Shown piece after piece: positions 1 through 9,468 of a DNA stretch of 64,000 nt (its first letter is position 1; each line of letters opens with the position of its first letter). The DNA comes from Ruminococcus sp. (GTDB taxonomy: Bacteria > Bacillota > Clostridia > Oscillospirales > Ruminococcaceae), in the NCBI RefSeq assembly GCF_017464355.1, contig NZ_JAFUAG010000041.1:268787-332786 (forward strand). The letters run 5' to 3'. A program made the translations under genes and the position numbers. Under the pieces are notes generated by a model. That model was not told where the DNA came from, ran no database searches, and saw only the letters and a program-made list of their open reading frames with translations.

Positions 1-2109
1 GACTTTTCCTCACTGAATAAAGATCATATGGCATATATGGGAACTGTTGTCACAAAAGGCACAGCTGTCATAAATACCACAGCTATCGGCAAAAGCACAC
101 AAATGGGGCGGGTATCTGTTATGCTGAACAGTATTGATGAGGAACTTACCCCTCTACAGAAAAAACTGGCTGAGCTTGGAAGAACACTGGCTGTTATATG
201 CATAGTCATCTGCTTTATTGTTTTTATTGCAGGACTTCTGCAGGGTGAACCTTTGCTTGATATGGCCATGACAGGCATAACCATAGCTATCGCTGCTATC
301 CCCGAGGGTCTGCCTGCGGCTGTTACCATAGCGCTTTCTCTGGCCGTGAGAAAAATGCTAAAGCGAAATGCCCTGGTGCATAGGCTTCATTCCGTTGAAA
401 CTCTTGGGTGTGCATCTGTCATATGCACGGATAAAACGGGCACTATCACGCAGAATAAAATGAAAGTCACCGCAATTGCAGACAGCACGGGCAAGACATA
501 TGATATATCTTCAATGGCTGGTGCAAGTTCTGAAAACATGAAAGAGCTGCTGACCTGCGGTGTGCTGTGCTGCAATGCTGTGCTTGAAGAAGTTCCGCCC
601 TCACTTCTGAAAGCCAAAAACAGCCCCGAACGCTTTACCGCCCAGGGCGATCCCACCGAATGCGCCATAGCCGTAGCGGCAGCAGAACTTGGCATCAGGG
701 CGGAGGATACAGTCTTCACACGCACCGATGAGATACCCTTTGACAGCGAGAGCCGTTCCATGACAGTGGTATGCCGTGATCCTTCGGGAAATGTTGTTTC
801 CTTCAGAAAGGGAAGCGCTGATGTGATAATCAATGAATGTTCCCTAGCATTAACAGATAACGGAACAGTCAGCTTCGGCAGCGCCGAAAAGATGTCACTG
901 CTGAGGGCGGGTGACAGGCTTGCTGCTGAGGGACTGAGAGTTCTTGCTTTCAGCGAGGTAAGGGCAGGCAAAGCTGTTTTCCTCGGATTAATGGGAATGC
1001 AGGACCCTCTGCGGCCCGAGGCAGCAGCAGCTGTCCGCCAATGTGAGAGGGCAGGCATACGCACCGTGATGATAACAGGTGATCACAAGCTTACCGCCTC
1101 AGCCATAGCAAGAGAGGCAGGCATAATGAAGCAGGGAAGTCTTATACTGACAGGCAGCGAACTTGATGCCATATCAGATGAAAAGCTTGCAGACATCATA
1201 GATAACTGCTCTGTGTTCGCCCGTGTCACACCTGCCCATAAGCTTCGCATAGTCAGGGCTTTCAAGGCTAAGGGACATATATGTGCCATGACTGGTGACG
1301 GTGTCAACGATGCACCTGCTGTCAAGGAAGCTGACATAGGTGTTTCCATGGGCATACAGGGAACGGAGGTAACAAAGCAGGCCGCAGATATTATCCTGCT
1401 CGATGATGATTTTGCCACCCTCGTAAGTGCCGTTGAGGACGGCAGAACTATCTATTCAAATATAAGGAAATTCGTGCGTTACATGATATCCAGCAACATA
1501 GGAGAAGTTGTAACCATGTTCGGCGGGATACTCATGGGTCTGCCCATGGTCATGCTGCCTGCTCAGATACTTCTGGTCAACCTTGTGACGGACAGCCTGC
1601 CCGCTGTAGCCCTGGGTCTTGAACCTGCCGAAAAGACCATTATGGAACGGCGCCCCAGAAAGGAGAACGACAGCTTTTTCAGCGGCGGACTTTTGTGGCG
1701 TATGCTGCTGAGGGGGCTGCTCATAGGTATATGCACACTGGGGACTTTCTCAATGCTGCTGAAAGGGGACAGCTCTTTACAGACTGCCCGCACAGGGGCG
1801 CTTATAACCCTTGTGCTGAGCCAGCTTATCCATGTGTTTGAGTGCAAATCTGAGGAAAAGACTCTGTTCTCGGTGCCCTACTTTAACAACGGTTTCCTGC
1901 TGTTTGCGGTGATAACATCGGCAGCTGCTTTGTTCGCAGGGATATATGTTCCTCTCCTCGGCAGACTGTTCAGCACGGCAGTTCCCGACCTGCGCTGTCT
2001 TTTAGTTTCTGTCGGCTCGGCTTTTCTGGTGCCTGTTCTTTCAGGTCTTGCAAATTCAGCAAAAAAGCTGCGCAGAAATGATACTTTTGAAATACCCGCC
2101 AGAGGATAA
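1..2109 (+). CDS. Calcium-transporting P2A-type ATPase, 5' end outside window
   Basis: ATP-driven cation pump of the plasma membrane, most likely exporting Ca2+. The reading frame is open back to base 1, so the N-terminus and most of the actuator domain lie outside the window; the first in-frame ATG (28) is internal. Visible in order are the phosphorylation motif DKTGT (Asp codon at 430), a nucleotide-binding domain, TGDH (about 1075) and GDGVNDAP (about 1297). The residues that ligate Ca2+ in SERCA-type pumps are kept: PEGLP in TM4 (301), SSNIGE in TM5 and NLVTDS in TM6. That favours Ca2+ over Na+/K+ or heavy metals. The C-terminus has further membrane helices and ends in a basic tail. A strong bidirectional terminator separates it from the convergent pyk. 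Family assignment is firm; the ion is inferred from motifs. Confidence 0.93.
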   Translation, partial: DFSSLNKDHMAYMGTVVTKGTAVINTTAIGKSTQMGRVSVMLNSIDEELTPLQKKLAELGRTLAVICIVICFIVFIAGLLQGEPLLDMAMTGITIAIAAIPEGLPAAVTIALSLAVRKMLKRNALVHRLHSVETLGCASVICTDKTGTITQNKMKVTAIADSTGKTYDISSMAGASSENMKELLTCGVLCCNAVLEEVPPSLLKAKNSPERFTAQGDPTECAIAVAAAELGIRAEDTVFTRTDEIPFDSESRSMTVVCRDPSGNVVSFRKGSADVIINECSLALTDNGTVSFGSAEKMSLLRAGDRLAAEGLRVLAFSEVRAGKAVFLGLMGMQDPLRPEAAAAVRQCERAGIRTVMITGDHKLTASAIAREAGIMKQGSLILTGSELDAISDEKLADIIDNCSVFARVTPAHKLRIVRAFKAKGHICAMTGDGVNDAPAVKEADIGVSMGIQGTEVTKQAADIILLDDDFATLVSAVEDGRTIYSNIRKFVRYMISSNIGEVVTMFGGILMGLPMVMLPAQILLVNLVTDSLPAVALGLEPAEKTIMERRPRKENDSFFSGGLLWRMLLRGLLIGICTLGTFSMLLKGDSSLQTARTGALITLVLSQLIHVFECKSEEKTLFSVPYFNNGFLLFAVITSAAALFAGIYVPLLGRLFSTAVPDLRCLLVSVGSAFLVPVLSGLANSAKKLRRNDTFEIPARG

Positions 2110-2112
2110 AAA

Positions 2113-2141
2113 CAGCTGACCCTGTCTATCAGGGTCAGCTG
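2113..2141. terminator. Bidirectional terminator between ATPase gene and pyk
   Basis: Perfect 12-bp inverted repeat (CAGCTGACCCTG, 5-nt loop, complement). A run of five T follows on the minus strand and a T-rich stretch on the plus strand, so it can end both convergent genes. Confidence 0.85.
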
Positions 2142-2176
2142 TGTGTTTGTATGGAAAATATCAGCTGATCTGCAGC

Positions 2177-3595
2177 TTATGCTCTCTCTACCTTCATCAG
2201 GTTGGTGGTGCCGCTAATGCCAAGAGGTACACCTGCGGTGATAACGACCAGGTCGCCCTCCTTGAGGTAGCCCTTTTCCAGTGCGACTTCGATAGCTCTT
2301 GAAATAAGCTTATCGGTGTTGTCCATTTCCTCTACCAGGCCGGGGAGAACGCCCCAGGACATATTCATCTGGTGGCAGGTGACAGGGTCTGTGGTAAGAC
2401 CGATAATAGGGCAGTCAGGTCTGTACTTGGAAAGGATACGGGCAGTTGCGCCACTCTTGGTAACTGTCAGTACAGCAGCTGCCTTAAGGTCGTGGGCGGT
2501 GGTAACAGTTGCATGGCAGATAGCGTCGGTTATGCTGGGGTGGTCGATGTCGTCACGCTTCTGGAAACGGCGTACATAGTCTATGTCACCCTCAGTGGTC
2601 TCAGCTATAAGGCTCATGGTCTTTACGACGTCAACGGGGTATTTTCCTGCTGCGGTCTCGCCCGAGAGCATTATAGCAGAAGTACCGTCGTAGATAGCAT
2701 TGGCAACGTCGGTTATCTCTGCTCTGGTAGGGCGGGGATTTGTTATCATCGACTCCAGCATCTGTGTGGCGGTTATTACCTGCTTGCCTGCGTTGTAGGC
2801 CTTGTGGATCAGTTCTTTCTGGATAGCGGGTATCTTCTCAAAGGGTATCTCAACACCCATGTCACCGCGGGCAACCATTATGCCGTCAGCGGCTTCAAGT
2901 ATCTCATCGATGTTCTCAACGCCCTCGGCATTTTCTATCTTGGCGATTATCCTGGGGTTGAACCAGCCCAGGCTCTGGGTGAACTTTCTCAGGTAGGTGA
3001 CATCAGCGCCTGTTCTTACGAAAGAAGCTGCGATAAAGTCAAAGCCCATTTTAGCGCCGAAAGCCAGATCGGCCATGTCAGCATCTGAGATATAGGGCAT
3101 GGAAAGCTTAACACCGGGAACATTGATACCCTTGTGGTCGGAAACGACACCGCCGTGTATGACCTCGCACTGGATATCGGTCGAATCTATCTTTACAGCC
3201 TTCAGCTCGATAACACCGTCATTTATAAGTATCCTGGTACCTGTGGAAATGTCCTTGGGAAGTCTGGGGAAGGTTATGGAGCAGATAGTTTCATCGCCTT
3301 CAACATCTCTTGCTGTCAGGGTGAACGTATCACCGTCCTTGATAGTGACAGGCTTGTGATCCTTGAAATTTTTCAGCCTTATCTCAGGACCCTTGGTGTC
3401 CATGAGAGTTGCGATGTTGAGCCCCATCTCATCTCTCAGACGGGTTATGGTCTCGAAACGCTGCTTGTGAACTTCATGGTCTGAATGTGAGAAATTGAAA
3501 CGTGCCACGTCCATACCATTTTTCATCATATCTCTGAGTACGTTCTCATCGTCCGTTGCAGGACCGATAGTACATACTATTTTAGTTTTGCGCAT
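2177..3595 (-). CDS. pyk: Pyruvate kinase
   Basis: Cytoplasmic glycolytic enzyme that transfers phosphate from phosphoenolpyruvate to ADP, giving pyruvate and ATP. The N-terminus KTKIVCTIGPA, the substrate-loop motif DTKGPEIR, the active-site signature KIENAEG, the metal-binding segment GDMGVE and ATQMLESM are all present. At 472 residues it is the compact form, without the extra phosphohistidine-type C-terminal domain found in many Bacilli. The Glu in KGPEIR is the residue associated with K+-dependent pyruvate kinases, so K+ dependence is expected. The start has GGGAGATG just upstream and a consensus promoter at 3632-3660. It is monocistronic and converges on the ATPase gene. Confidence 0.97.
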   Translation of the reverse strand: MRKTKIVCTIGPATDDENVLRDMMKNGMDVARFNFSHSDHEVHKQRFETITRLRDEMGLNIATLMDTKGPEIRLKNFKDHKPVTIKDGDTFTLTARDVEGDETICSITFPRLPKDISTGTRILINDGVIELKAVKIDSTDIQCEVIHGGVVSDHKGINVPGVKLSMPYISDADMADLAFGAKMGFDFIAASFVRTGADVTYLRKFTQSLGWFNPRIIAKIENAEGVENIDEILEAADGIMVARGDMGVEIPFEKIPAIQKELIHKAYNAGKQVITATQMLESMITNPRPTRAEITDVANAIYDGTSAIMLSGETAAGKYPVDVVKTMSLIAETTEGDIDYVRRFQKRDDIDHPSITDAICHATVTTAHDLKAAAVLTVTKSGATARILSKYRPDCPIIGLTTDPVTCHQMNMSWGVLPGLVEEMDNTDKLISRAIEVALEKGYLKEGDLVVITAGVPLGISGTTNLMKVERA

Positions 3596-3631
3596 TACAT
3601 AACATCTCCCGAAAAATTCAAATTTGTTTTT

Positions 3632-3660
3632 ATTATACTACTTTGCTAAAAATTTGTCAA
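3632..3660 (-). promoter_or_regulatory. pyk promoter
   Basis: On the minus strand, TTGACA (3660-3655), a 17-nt spacer and TATAAT (3637-3632) lie about 40 bases before the pyk start. This matches the vegetative sigma factor consensus exactly. Confidence 0.85.
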
Positions 3661-3733
3661 GCAATGTTTTGGTCAAAGAGCATGACAATTCAGTACAGTA
3701 TTTGTAAAAAATCAACGAAATGAGGAAATGGGC

Positions 3734-3762
3734 TTGACAAGTCTGCTAAAAAATGACATAAT
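3734..3762 (+). promoter_or_regulatory. Promoter of the small membrane protein gene
   Basis: TTGACA (3734-3739), a 17-nt spacer and CATAAT (3757-3762), with the gene start at 3835. It diverges from the pyk promoter. Confidence 0.7.
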
Positions 3763-3834
3763 TAACTATACAGATATATACATCTTTTGGGTTGGGAGAA
3801 AAGATAGTTCCATAAGCGTTACAGGGGGCGGAAT

Positions 3835-4302
3835 ATGAATATGAAAAAGATAGGACTTGGTATGAGCATAATGATGGGTGTTACCCTCAGCCTTACCTTG
3901 TCTTTTGTCGGTACGTTCACATCGGGCAGGTTCACACTGGTAGGATTTTTGCTGAGCTTTCTTGAAAGTCTGGTCATCAGCTTTGTGATAGGTTTCTTTG
4001 TACCGATGAAAAAGGTCGGCGATGCGGCCTGTGGGAAGCTGGGCATCATGGACAGACCACTTGCCTGCCGCTGTGTTGAGAGCCTGGTTTCAGACCTTAT
4101 ATATACACCGATAATAACATTTGTAATGGTGTTCATGGCTTACAAGCAGGCCACTTCTCATGGTGTGCCACTGCGGTTCGGATCTATGCTGGGTGAGTCA
4201 ATGGTCATCAGCCTGGTGGTAGCTTATCTCATTATTTTCCTGGTGACACCTAATTACATGAAGTTCCTGATGAAAAAGTACGGGAACGGCGAAAAAAAGT
4301 AG
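3835..4302 (+). CDS. Four-helix membrane protein, DUF2798-like
   Basis: No known function. The 155-residue product has four predicted membrane helices at about residues 5-27, 33-56, 86-103 and 123-145, and a short basic C-terminal tail. The two halves have similar layout (a Met/Ser-rich helix, a loop, a second helix ending in a Pro), which resembles a duplicated DUF2798 unit; that likeness is from memory of the family and is not certain. The start at 3835 follows a GGGGGCGG ribosome site; a second ATG (3841) is possible. It is a single-gene unit between its own promoter and a strong terminator. Confidence 0.6.
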   Translation: MNMKKIGLGMSIMMGVTLSLTLSFVGTFTSGRFTLVGFLLSFLESLVISFVIGFFVPMKKVGDAACGKLGIMDRPLACRCVESLVSDLIYTPIITFVMVFMAYKQATSHGVPLRFGSMLGESMVISLVVAYLIIFLVTPNYMKFLMKKYGNGEKK

Positions 4303-4310
4303 CTTTTTCG

Positions 4311-4341
4311 GGAGCTGTGACTTCGGGTCACAGCTCCTTTT
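4311..4341 (+). terminator. Terminator after the small membrane protein gene
   Basis: GGAGCTGTGAC, loop TTCGG, GTCACAGCTCC, then TTTT. The perfect 11-bp stem ends transcription before the heat-shock operon. Confidence 0.85.
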
Positions 4342-4408
4342 GTATTGTTTGCACAATTTATCCTTGAAATAAAATGGAAGTTTGGAGAAAAAAATCGAGC
4401 CAAAGGTC

Positions 4409-4437
4409 TTGACAAAAAGTGAAAAAAGGTATAAACT
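4409..4437 (+). promoter_or_regulatory. Heat-shock operon promoter
   Basis: TTGACA at 4409-4414 with -10 candidates TATAAA (4430) or TAAACT (4432, 17-nt spacer). The -10 box directly abuts the CIRCE operator, so bound HrcA would block RNA polymerase. Confidence 0.75.
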
Positions 4438-4441
4438 ATAC

Positions 4442-4468
4442 TTAGCACTCGGGAAGAATGAGTGCTAA
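4442..4468 (+). promoter_or_regulatory. CIRCE operator (HrcA binding site)
   Basis: Perfect TTAGCACTC-N9-GAGTGCTAA inverted repeat, identical to the CIRCE consensus. HrcA binds it to repress the operon in the absence of heat stress. A third GAGTGCTAA half-site lies downstream at 4483-4491. Confidence 0.97.
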
Positions 4469-4525
4469 CACCCGAAAGCTAAGAGTGCTAAACTGTAAGG
4501 CTTCAGGAAGCAGGACGGTGATAGA

Positions 4526-5548
4526 ATGGATGATAGAAAACTCAAGATATTATCTGCTGTAGTAGATGAATATATAATCACAGGTGAGCCTGTGGGTTCA
4601 AAGGCTATAATGAACCATATCAAGGCCTCATCAGCGACTATACGCAACGAGATGGCCGAGCTTGAAAAGCAGGGCTATCTTGAACAGCCTCACACTTCGG
4701 CAGGACGTGTGCCAACCTACAAGGGCTACAGGCTCTATGTGGATAAGCTTATGGAGCAGGACCCTCTCACTGAGGAGGAGAAAAAACAGCTTGACTCCAT
4801 GCTACCCGATGACTTTGTCACCGAAAAGGACCTTGTGGAAAGCGCTTCGCTGGCGCTGGCCGACCTGACAAAGTGCGCAACTGTGGTGGCAAATTCAACA
4901 CCTAAGTTCTCGCTGATATCAAAGGTAGAGGTAATACCTACGGGAAAGCGTATGTATGTCATTCTCATGATAACCTCTAACGGTGAGATAAAGAACAAGG
5001 TGTGCAGACTTGAATTTGACCTTACTCATGAACAGCTGGAGTTCTTTGATAATTTTGTAAAGCAGAATCTCAACGGTGTTCCGCTGAGTGAGCTGACAGA
5101 TGCAAATATCGAGAAGCTGACCGAGGCTATGGGCGCATATATGATGACCCTTTCGCCGTTGGTTAGCGAACTGCTGAAAATGTCCAAGGAGCTTGACCGC
5201 AGTGTAGTGGTCAAGGGGCAGAAAAATCTGCTGACCTGCAAGGACTTCGACCAGACTGAGATAATCTCTTTCCTTGACAATGAGAAGGAACTAATGGATT
5301 TTATAGACAGTACCTTCTCGGGTCTGAATGTAAAGTTCTCCCCTGAAGCTGAGGGATTCGTGATACACAATTCTTCGATAATAACTGCACCTTTTTCAAA
5401 GGGCGGCAAAACTGCAGGTACGCTGGGGCTCATAGGTCCCATGAGGATAGATTACGCAAAATTCATACCATATCTTGAATACTTCACTTCCCGTATATCT
5501 GATATGATAGACGCAAGAGATGAAAATATTGACGATGAAAATAACTGA
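4526..5548 (+). CDS. hrcA: Heat-inducible transcription repressor HrcA
   Basis: DNA-binding repressor of the class I heat-shock regulon, acting at the CIRCE site 58 bases upstream, so the operon is autoregulated. The N-terminal winged helix carries the family signature (SSATIRNEMAELE, then HTSAGRVPT); the remainder is the GAF-like and dimerization region. Its 340 residues are normal for the family. The ATG at 4526 follows an AGGACGGTGA ribosome site. It is the first gene of hrcA-grpE-dnaK-dnaJ, the standard Firmicutes order. Confidence 0.97.
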   Translation: MDDRKLKILSAVVDEYIITGEPVGSKAIMNHIKASSATIRNEMAELEKQGYLEQPHTSAGRVPTYKGYRLYVDKLMEQDPLTEEEKKQLDSMLPDDFVTEKDLVESASLALADLTKCATVVANSTPKFSLISKVEVIPTGKRMYVILMITSNGEIKNKVCRLEFDLTHEQLEFFDNFVKQNLNGVPLSELTDANIEKLTEAMGAYMMTLSPLVSELLKMSKELDRSVVVKGQKNLLTCKDFDQTEIISFLDNEKELMDFIDSTFSGLNVKFSPEAEGFVIHNSSIITAPFSKGGKTAGTLGLIGPMRIDYAKFIPYLEYFTSRISDMIDARDENIDDENN

Positions 5549-5568
5549 AAGAAAGGCAGGCGCATAAA

Positions 5569-6135
5569 ATGGCTTTTGAGGAAAAGGACATGGAAGAGCT
5601 TGAAGATGAGGTAGAGACCTTCGAGAATACGGAGGACACCGAGGAGAAAGAGGAAAATTCAGAGGAGAGCGCCGAAGAGCCTGACGAAGAGCAGAGCGAG
5701 GAAGACAAGCTGAAAGCTGAACTGGCTGAAAGCAAGGACAAGTACCTCAGGCTTATGGCTGAGTACGATAACTTCCGCAAGCGTTCTGCAAAGGAAAGGC
5801 TGGAGCTTTCCGCTTCGGTAAAGGGAGATACGGTTGCTGACATACTTCCCGTCATCGACAATTTCGAGAGGGCGCTCAATACCGAAACAGAAGACGAGGC
5901 TTACAAGCAGGGCATCGAGATGATATTCAAGCAGTTCAATGATGCACTGACTAAGCTGGGCATAGAAGCTATCGACCCTGTGGGCGAAACTTTTGATCCC
6001 AATATAGCAAATGCAGTTAACCAGATAGAAGACCCCGAGCTCGGCGAAAATGTGGTAGCGCAGGTCTTCCAGAAAGGTTACAGGATAGGCGACAAGGTCA
6101 TCAGATATGCGATGGTCGTTGTGGCAAATCCGTAG
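5569..6135 (+). CDS. grpE: Nucleotide exchange factor GrpE
   Basis: Co-chaperone that releases ADP from DnaK. The first 50 or so residues are an extremely Glu/Asp-rich, probably disordered tail. A long dimerizing helix follows (LAESKDKYLRLMAEYDNFRK is the family signature), then the compact beta domain with the conserved ending VGEXFDP...YRIGDKVIRYAMVVV. At 188 residues it is of ordinary size. It starts 20 bases after hrcA with an AAAGGCAGG ribosome site and is co-transcribed with dnaK. Confidence 0.97.
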   Translation: MAFEEKDMEELEDEVETFENTEDTEEKEENSEESAEEPDEEQSEEDKLKAELAESKDKYLRLMAEYDNFRKRSAKERLELSASVKGDTVADILPVIDNFERALNTETEDEAYKQGIEMIFKQFNDALTKLGIEAIDPVGETFDPNIANAVNQIEDPELGENVVAQVFQKGYRIGDKVIRYAMVVVANP

Positions 6136-6226
6136 TAAACAAAGTATATAGAACGCGGCAGATACCGCATTGTATATGATCACCTGAACCAATTAAAAAG
6201 AGAAAAAATCGAAAGGATGATATTTT

Positions 6227-8086
6227 ATGGCAAAGATCATAGGTATAGACCTTGGTACAACAAACTCCTGCGTAGCAGTTATGGAAGGCGGCGAGGCAGT
6301 AGTTATCCCCAACAGCGAGGGTGCGAGAACAACTCCTTCTGTTGTAGGACTTTCCAAGACAGGCGACAGACTTGTAGGTCAGGTCGCTAAAAGACAGGCA
6401 GTTACAAACTACGAGAACACTGTTATCTCCATAAAGAGACACATGGGTTCTGACTATAAGGCGTCTATGGGCGGCAAGGAGTATACTCCTCAGGAGATCT
6501 CCGCTATGATACTCCAGAAGCTGAAGGCTGATGCTGAGGCTTATCTGGGTGAAAAGGTAACTGAGGCTGTTATCACAGTTCCCGCTTACTTCACCGATGC
6601 CCAGAGGCAGGCAACCAAGGACGCAGGACAGATCGCCGGTCTGACAGTTAAGAGAATAATCAACGAGCCTACTGCTGCCGCACTTTCTTACGGTATCGAT
6701 AAGGAAGAAGACCAGAAGGTAATGGTTTATGACCTGGGCGGCGGTACATTCGATGTATCTATCATCGAAATGGGCGACGGTGTTACCGAAGTTCTGGCTA
6801 CCGCAGGCAACAACAAGCTGGGCGGCGATGACTTCGACCAGAGGATCATCGACTGGATGGTAAGCGAGTTCAAGACTGCCGAGGGCGTTGACCTGACAGC
6901 TGACAAGCTGGCTATGCAGAGACTTAAGGAAGCTGCTGAGAAGGCTAAGATAGAGCTGTCCAGCACACCTTCTTCCACTATCTCACTGCCTTTCATCACA
7001 GCTGATTCCACAGGCCCCAAGCACCTGGAGATGACACTGACACAGGCTAAGTTCAATGAGATGACAGCTGACCTGGTAGAGTCCACCATGGGCCCCGTAA
7101 GACAGGCACTGAGCGACTCGGGTCTTTCCGCAGGCGACCTGCAGAAGGTACTGATGGTCGGCGGTTCTTCCAGAATACCTGCTGTTCAGGAAGCTGTAAA
7201 GAGATTTATCGGCAAGGATCCTTTCAAGGGTATCAACCCTGATGAGTGCGTAGCTCTTGGTGCTGCATACCAGGGCGGTGTTCTCGGCGGCGACGTTAAG
7301 GACGGCCTGCTGCTGCTGGACGTTACTCCTCTGTCTCTCGGTCTGGAGACCATGGGCGGCGTATGCACCAAGATCATTGAGAGAAACACCACTATCCCTA
7401 CCAAGAAGAGCCAGATATTCTCCACCGCTGCTGATAACCAGAGCGCTGTTGACATCAACGTTCTGCAGGGCGAAAGAGAATTTGCAAAAGATAACAAGCA
7501 GCTGGGTATGTTCAGGCTGGACGGTATCGCTCCTGCTCCCAGAGGTATCCCTCAGATCGAAGTTACCTTCGATATCGACGCTAACGGTATAGTTCATGTT
7601 TCTGCTAAGGATCTGGGCACAGGCAAGGAGCAGAACATCACTATCACTTCTTCTACCAATATGTCCAAGGAAGACATCGACAAGGCTGTAAAGGAAGCTG
7701 AGGCTTTCGCTGCAGAAGATGCCAAGAAGAAGGAAGAGGTAGACACCAGAAACAATGCCGATCAGCTGGCATTCCAGGCTGAAAAGGCACTGAAGGACTT
7801 CGGTGACAAGGTAGATGCTGCTGACAAGGCTTCCTGCGAGAGCAAGATAGAAGCCCTGAAGGAAGCTCTCAAGGGCACTGATATAGAGGCTATCAAGGCT
7901 AAGCACAAGGATCTGGAGGAGACCTTCCAGCAGGTAGCTACAAAGGTTTACCAGCAGGCAGGCGGTCAGGGCGGTGCGCAGGGCTTTGACCCCAACAACA
8001 TGAACATGGGCGGCGGCGCAGCTGCTGCTGATGACAACAAGGGCGGCGATGACGTTATCGACGCTGAGTTCACTGACGCAGATTAA
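6227..8086 (+). CDS. dnaK: Molecular chaperone DnaK (Hsp70)
   Basis: ATP-dependent chaperone. The N-terminal ATPase domain has [10 protein letters not shown], the second phosphate motif [10 protein letters not shown], and the adenosine motif [11 protein letters not shown]. The substrate-binding domain begins near residue 370, and the C-terminus is a Gly-rich linker followed by the conserved DVIDAEF tail. Its 619 residues fit the Firmicutes form, which lacks the 24-residue N-terminal-domain insertion of E. coli DnaK. The start has an AAAGGATG ribosome site. Codon choice is noticeably more restricted than in the surface locus at 44-60 kb, as expected for a highly expressed gene. Confidence 0.98.
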   Translation: MAKIIGIDLGTTNSCVAVMEGGEAVVIPNSEGARTTPSVVGLSKTGDRLVGQVAKRQAVTNYENTVISIKRHMGSDYKASMGGKEYTPQEISAMILQKLKADAEAYLGEKVTEAVITVPAYFTDAQRQATKDAGQIAGLTVKRIINEPTAAALSYGIDKEEDQKVMVYDLGGGTFDVSIIEMGDGVTEVLATAGNNKLGGDDFDQRIIDWMVSEFKTAEGVDLTADKLAMQRLKEAAEKAKIELSSTPSSTISLPFITADSTGPKHLEMTLTQAKFNEMTADLVESTMGPVRQALSDSGLSAGDLQKVLMVGGSSRIPAVQEAVKRFIGKDPFKGINPDECVALGAAYQGGVLGGDVKDGLLLLDVTPLSLGLETMGGVCTKIIERNTTIPTKKSQIFSTAADNQSAVDINVLQGEREFAKDNKQLGMFRLDGIAPAPRGIPQIEVTFDIDANGIVHVSAKDLGTGKEQNITITSSTNMSKEDIDKAVKEAEAFAAEDAKKKEEVDTRNNADQLAFQAEKALKDFGDKVDAADKASCESKIEALKEALKGTDIEAIKAKHKDLEETFQQVATKVYQQAGGQGGAQGFDPNNMNMGGGAAAADDNKGGDDVIDAEFTDAD

Positions 8087-8110
8087 TATGAGATAATGCA
8101 GGTTGCCTCC

Positions 8111-8140
8111 GTTCCGTTTTACGGAATGGGGGTATACCCC
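8111..8140 (+). other. Twin small hairpins between dnaK and dnaJ
   Basis: Two short stems (TTCCGT/ACGGAA at 8112-8126 and GGGG-TATA-CCCC at 8129-8140) sit immediately before the dnaJ ribosome site AGGAG (8144). There is no T-run, so they are more likely an mRNA processing or translation-tuning element than a terminator. Confidence 0.4.
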
Positions 8141-8156
8141 TTTAGGAGCGATATAT

Positions 8157-9311
8157 ATGGCAGAGAAAAGAGATTACTATGAAGTGCTCGGTGTCCAGAA
8201 GGGGGCTTCTGACGACGAGCTGAAAAAGGCTTTCCGTAAGCTTGCCAAGCAGTATCACCCCGATCTTCACCCGGGAGATAAGGAAGCAGAAGAAAAATTC
8301 AAGGAAGTCAATGAAGCTTATGAGGTGCTTTCCGACCCTGAAAAGCGTTCGAGATATGACCAGTTCGGCCATGCAGGTGTTGACCCCAACTATGGCGGCG
8401 GCGCAGGCGCAGGTGCGGGTGGCTTCGGCGGATTTGGCGACATGGGCGATATTTTCGATTCTATCTTCGGCGGCTTTGGCTTTGGCGGCGGAAGGTCGGC
8501 TAACCCTAATGCACCCAGACGGGGCGGGGATATCCGTGCAAATCTTACCATTGATTTTATGGAAGCCTGCACAGGCAAAAAGGTCAAGATGAAGTATGCA
8601 AGGAATGAGACCTGTCCCGATTGTAACGGCTCAGGTGCCGCAGCAGGCACTTCTCCCAAGACCTGTCCCGATTGCCACGGCACAGGTTCTGTAAGGATAA
8701 GCCAGCGTACACCTTTTGGTAATATCTCCCAGACTACTACCTGCTCACGATGCGGCGGTAAGGGCAGAGTTGTTGATACTCCCTGCCGTTCATGTTCAGG
8801 CCAGGGCATGATAAAGAAAACCGTTGAACGTGATATCGACATTCCTGCAGGTATTGATGACGGCCAGACTCTCCGCGTTGCAGGGGAGGGTCACAGAGGT
8901 ACTAACGGCGGCCCCAGCGGCGACCTGCACATCAATATAAGCGTAAAGGCAGATCCTATTTTTGAACGTGACGGTTATGATGTATGGACAGATATCCCGA
9001 TAACCTATGCACAGGCTACTCTTGGCGATGAGATAACTGTTCCTACTGTTGGCGGCAAGGTGAAATATACTGTTCCCGAGGGCACACAGAACAACACTGT
9101 CTTCCGCCTGAAAGGCAAGGGTATCAAGCGCCTGAACAGGTCTGATTACGGCGACCATTATGTGCGCATAAATGTTGAAGTTCCCCGCAACCTCAACCGT
9201 GACCAGAAAGAAAAGCTCCGTGAATTCGAGCGTTCACTGAACGAGAAGAATTATGCGAAGAAAAATTCTTTCAAGGAAAAGCTTGATAAGCTTAAAGACA
9301 TATTTAAGTAA
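8157..9311 (+). CDS. dnaJ: Chaperone protein DnaJ (Hsp40)
   Basis: Co-chaperone that delivers substrates to DnaK and stimulates its ATPase. The N-terminal J domain holds the essential HPD (in [10 protein letters not shown]). A Gly/Phe-rich linker at about residues 75-115 follows, then the zinc domain with four CxxCxGxG repeats ([32 protein letters not shown]), then the two C-terminal beta domains. I chose ATG 8157 because AGGAG lies 9 bases before it and the protein then begins [12 protein letters not shown], the normal DnaJ N-terminus. The frame is open 54 bases further upstream. It is the last gene of the operon. Confidence 0.97.
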   Translation: MAEKRDYYEVLGVQKGASDDELKKAFRKLAKQYHPDLHPGDKEAEEKFKEVNEAYEVLSDPEKRSRYDQFGHAGVDPNYGGGAGAGAGGFGGFGDMGDIFDSIFGGFGFGGGRSANPNAPRRGGDIRANLTIDFMEACTGKKVKMKYARNETCPDCNGSGAAAGTSPKTCPDCHGTGSVRISQRTPFGNISQTTTCSRCGGKGRVVDTPCRSCSGQGMIKKTVERDIDIPAGIDDGQTLRVAGEGHRGTNGGPSGDLHINISVKADPIFERDGYDVWTDIPITYAQATLGDEITVPTVGGKVKYTVPEGTQNNTVFRLKGKGIKRLNRSDYGDHYVRINVEVPRNLNRDQKEKLREFERSLNEKNYAKKNSFKEKLDKLKDIFK

Positions 9312-9315
9312 TACT

Positions 9316-9351
9316 GAACGCCTTGTACTTTTGTGCAAGGCGTTCTCTCGG
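9316..9351 (+). terminator. Terminator after dnaJ
   Basis: Stem GAACGCCTTG / CAAGGCGTTC (10 bp) with only a weak T-rich tail (TCTCGGTT). Its position right after dnaJ supports termination of the heat-shock operon. Confidence 0.6.
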
Positions 9352-9381
9352 TTCAGTTGATAAGATCTCATCAAATGAGTG

Positions 9382-9410
9382 TTTGACCTTTCATGAAAAT
9401 ATGCTATAAT
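9382..9410 (+). promoter_or_regulatory. Promoter of the XRE regulator gene
   Basis: TTGACC (9382-9387), a 17-nt spacer and TATAAT (9405-9410), about 58 bases before the chosen start. Confidence 0.8.
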
Positions 9411-9468
9411 GTATACAACGACGTCGGAAACAACAAAAACACCATATAGACAAACGGAGGTAACACTT

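Noticed and set aside
2372-3088. Long open frame antisense to pyk (238 codons)
   Set aside because: It is a shadow of the pyruvate kinase gene; no ribosome site, promoter or recognisable protein.
6983-7906. 307-codon frame antisense to dnaK
   Set aside because: Antisense shadow caused by strong codon bias in dnaK; composition is not protein-like.
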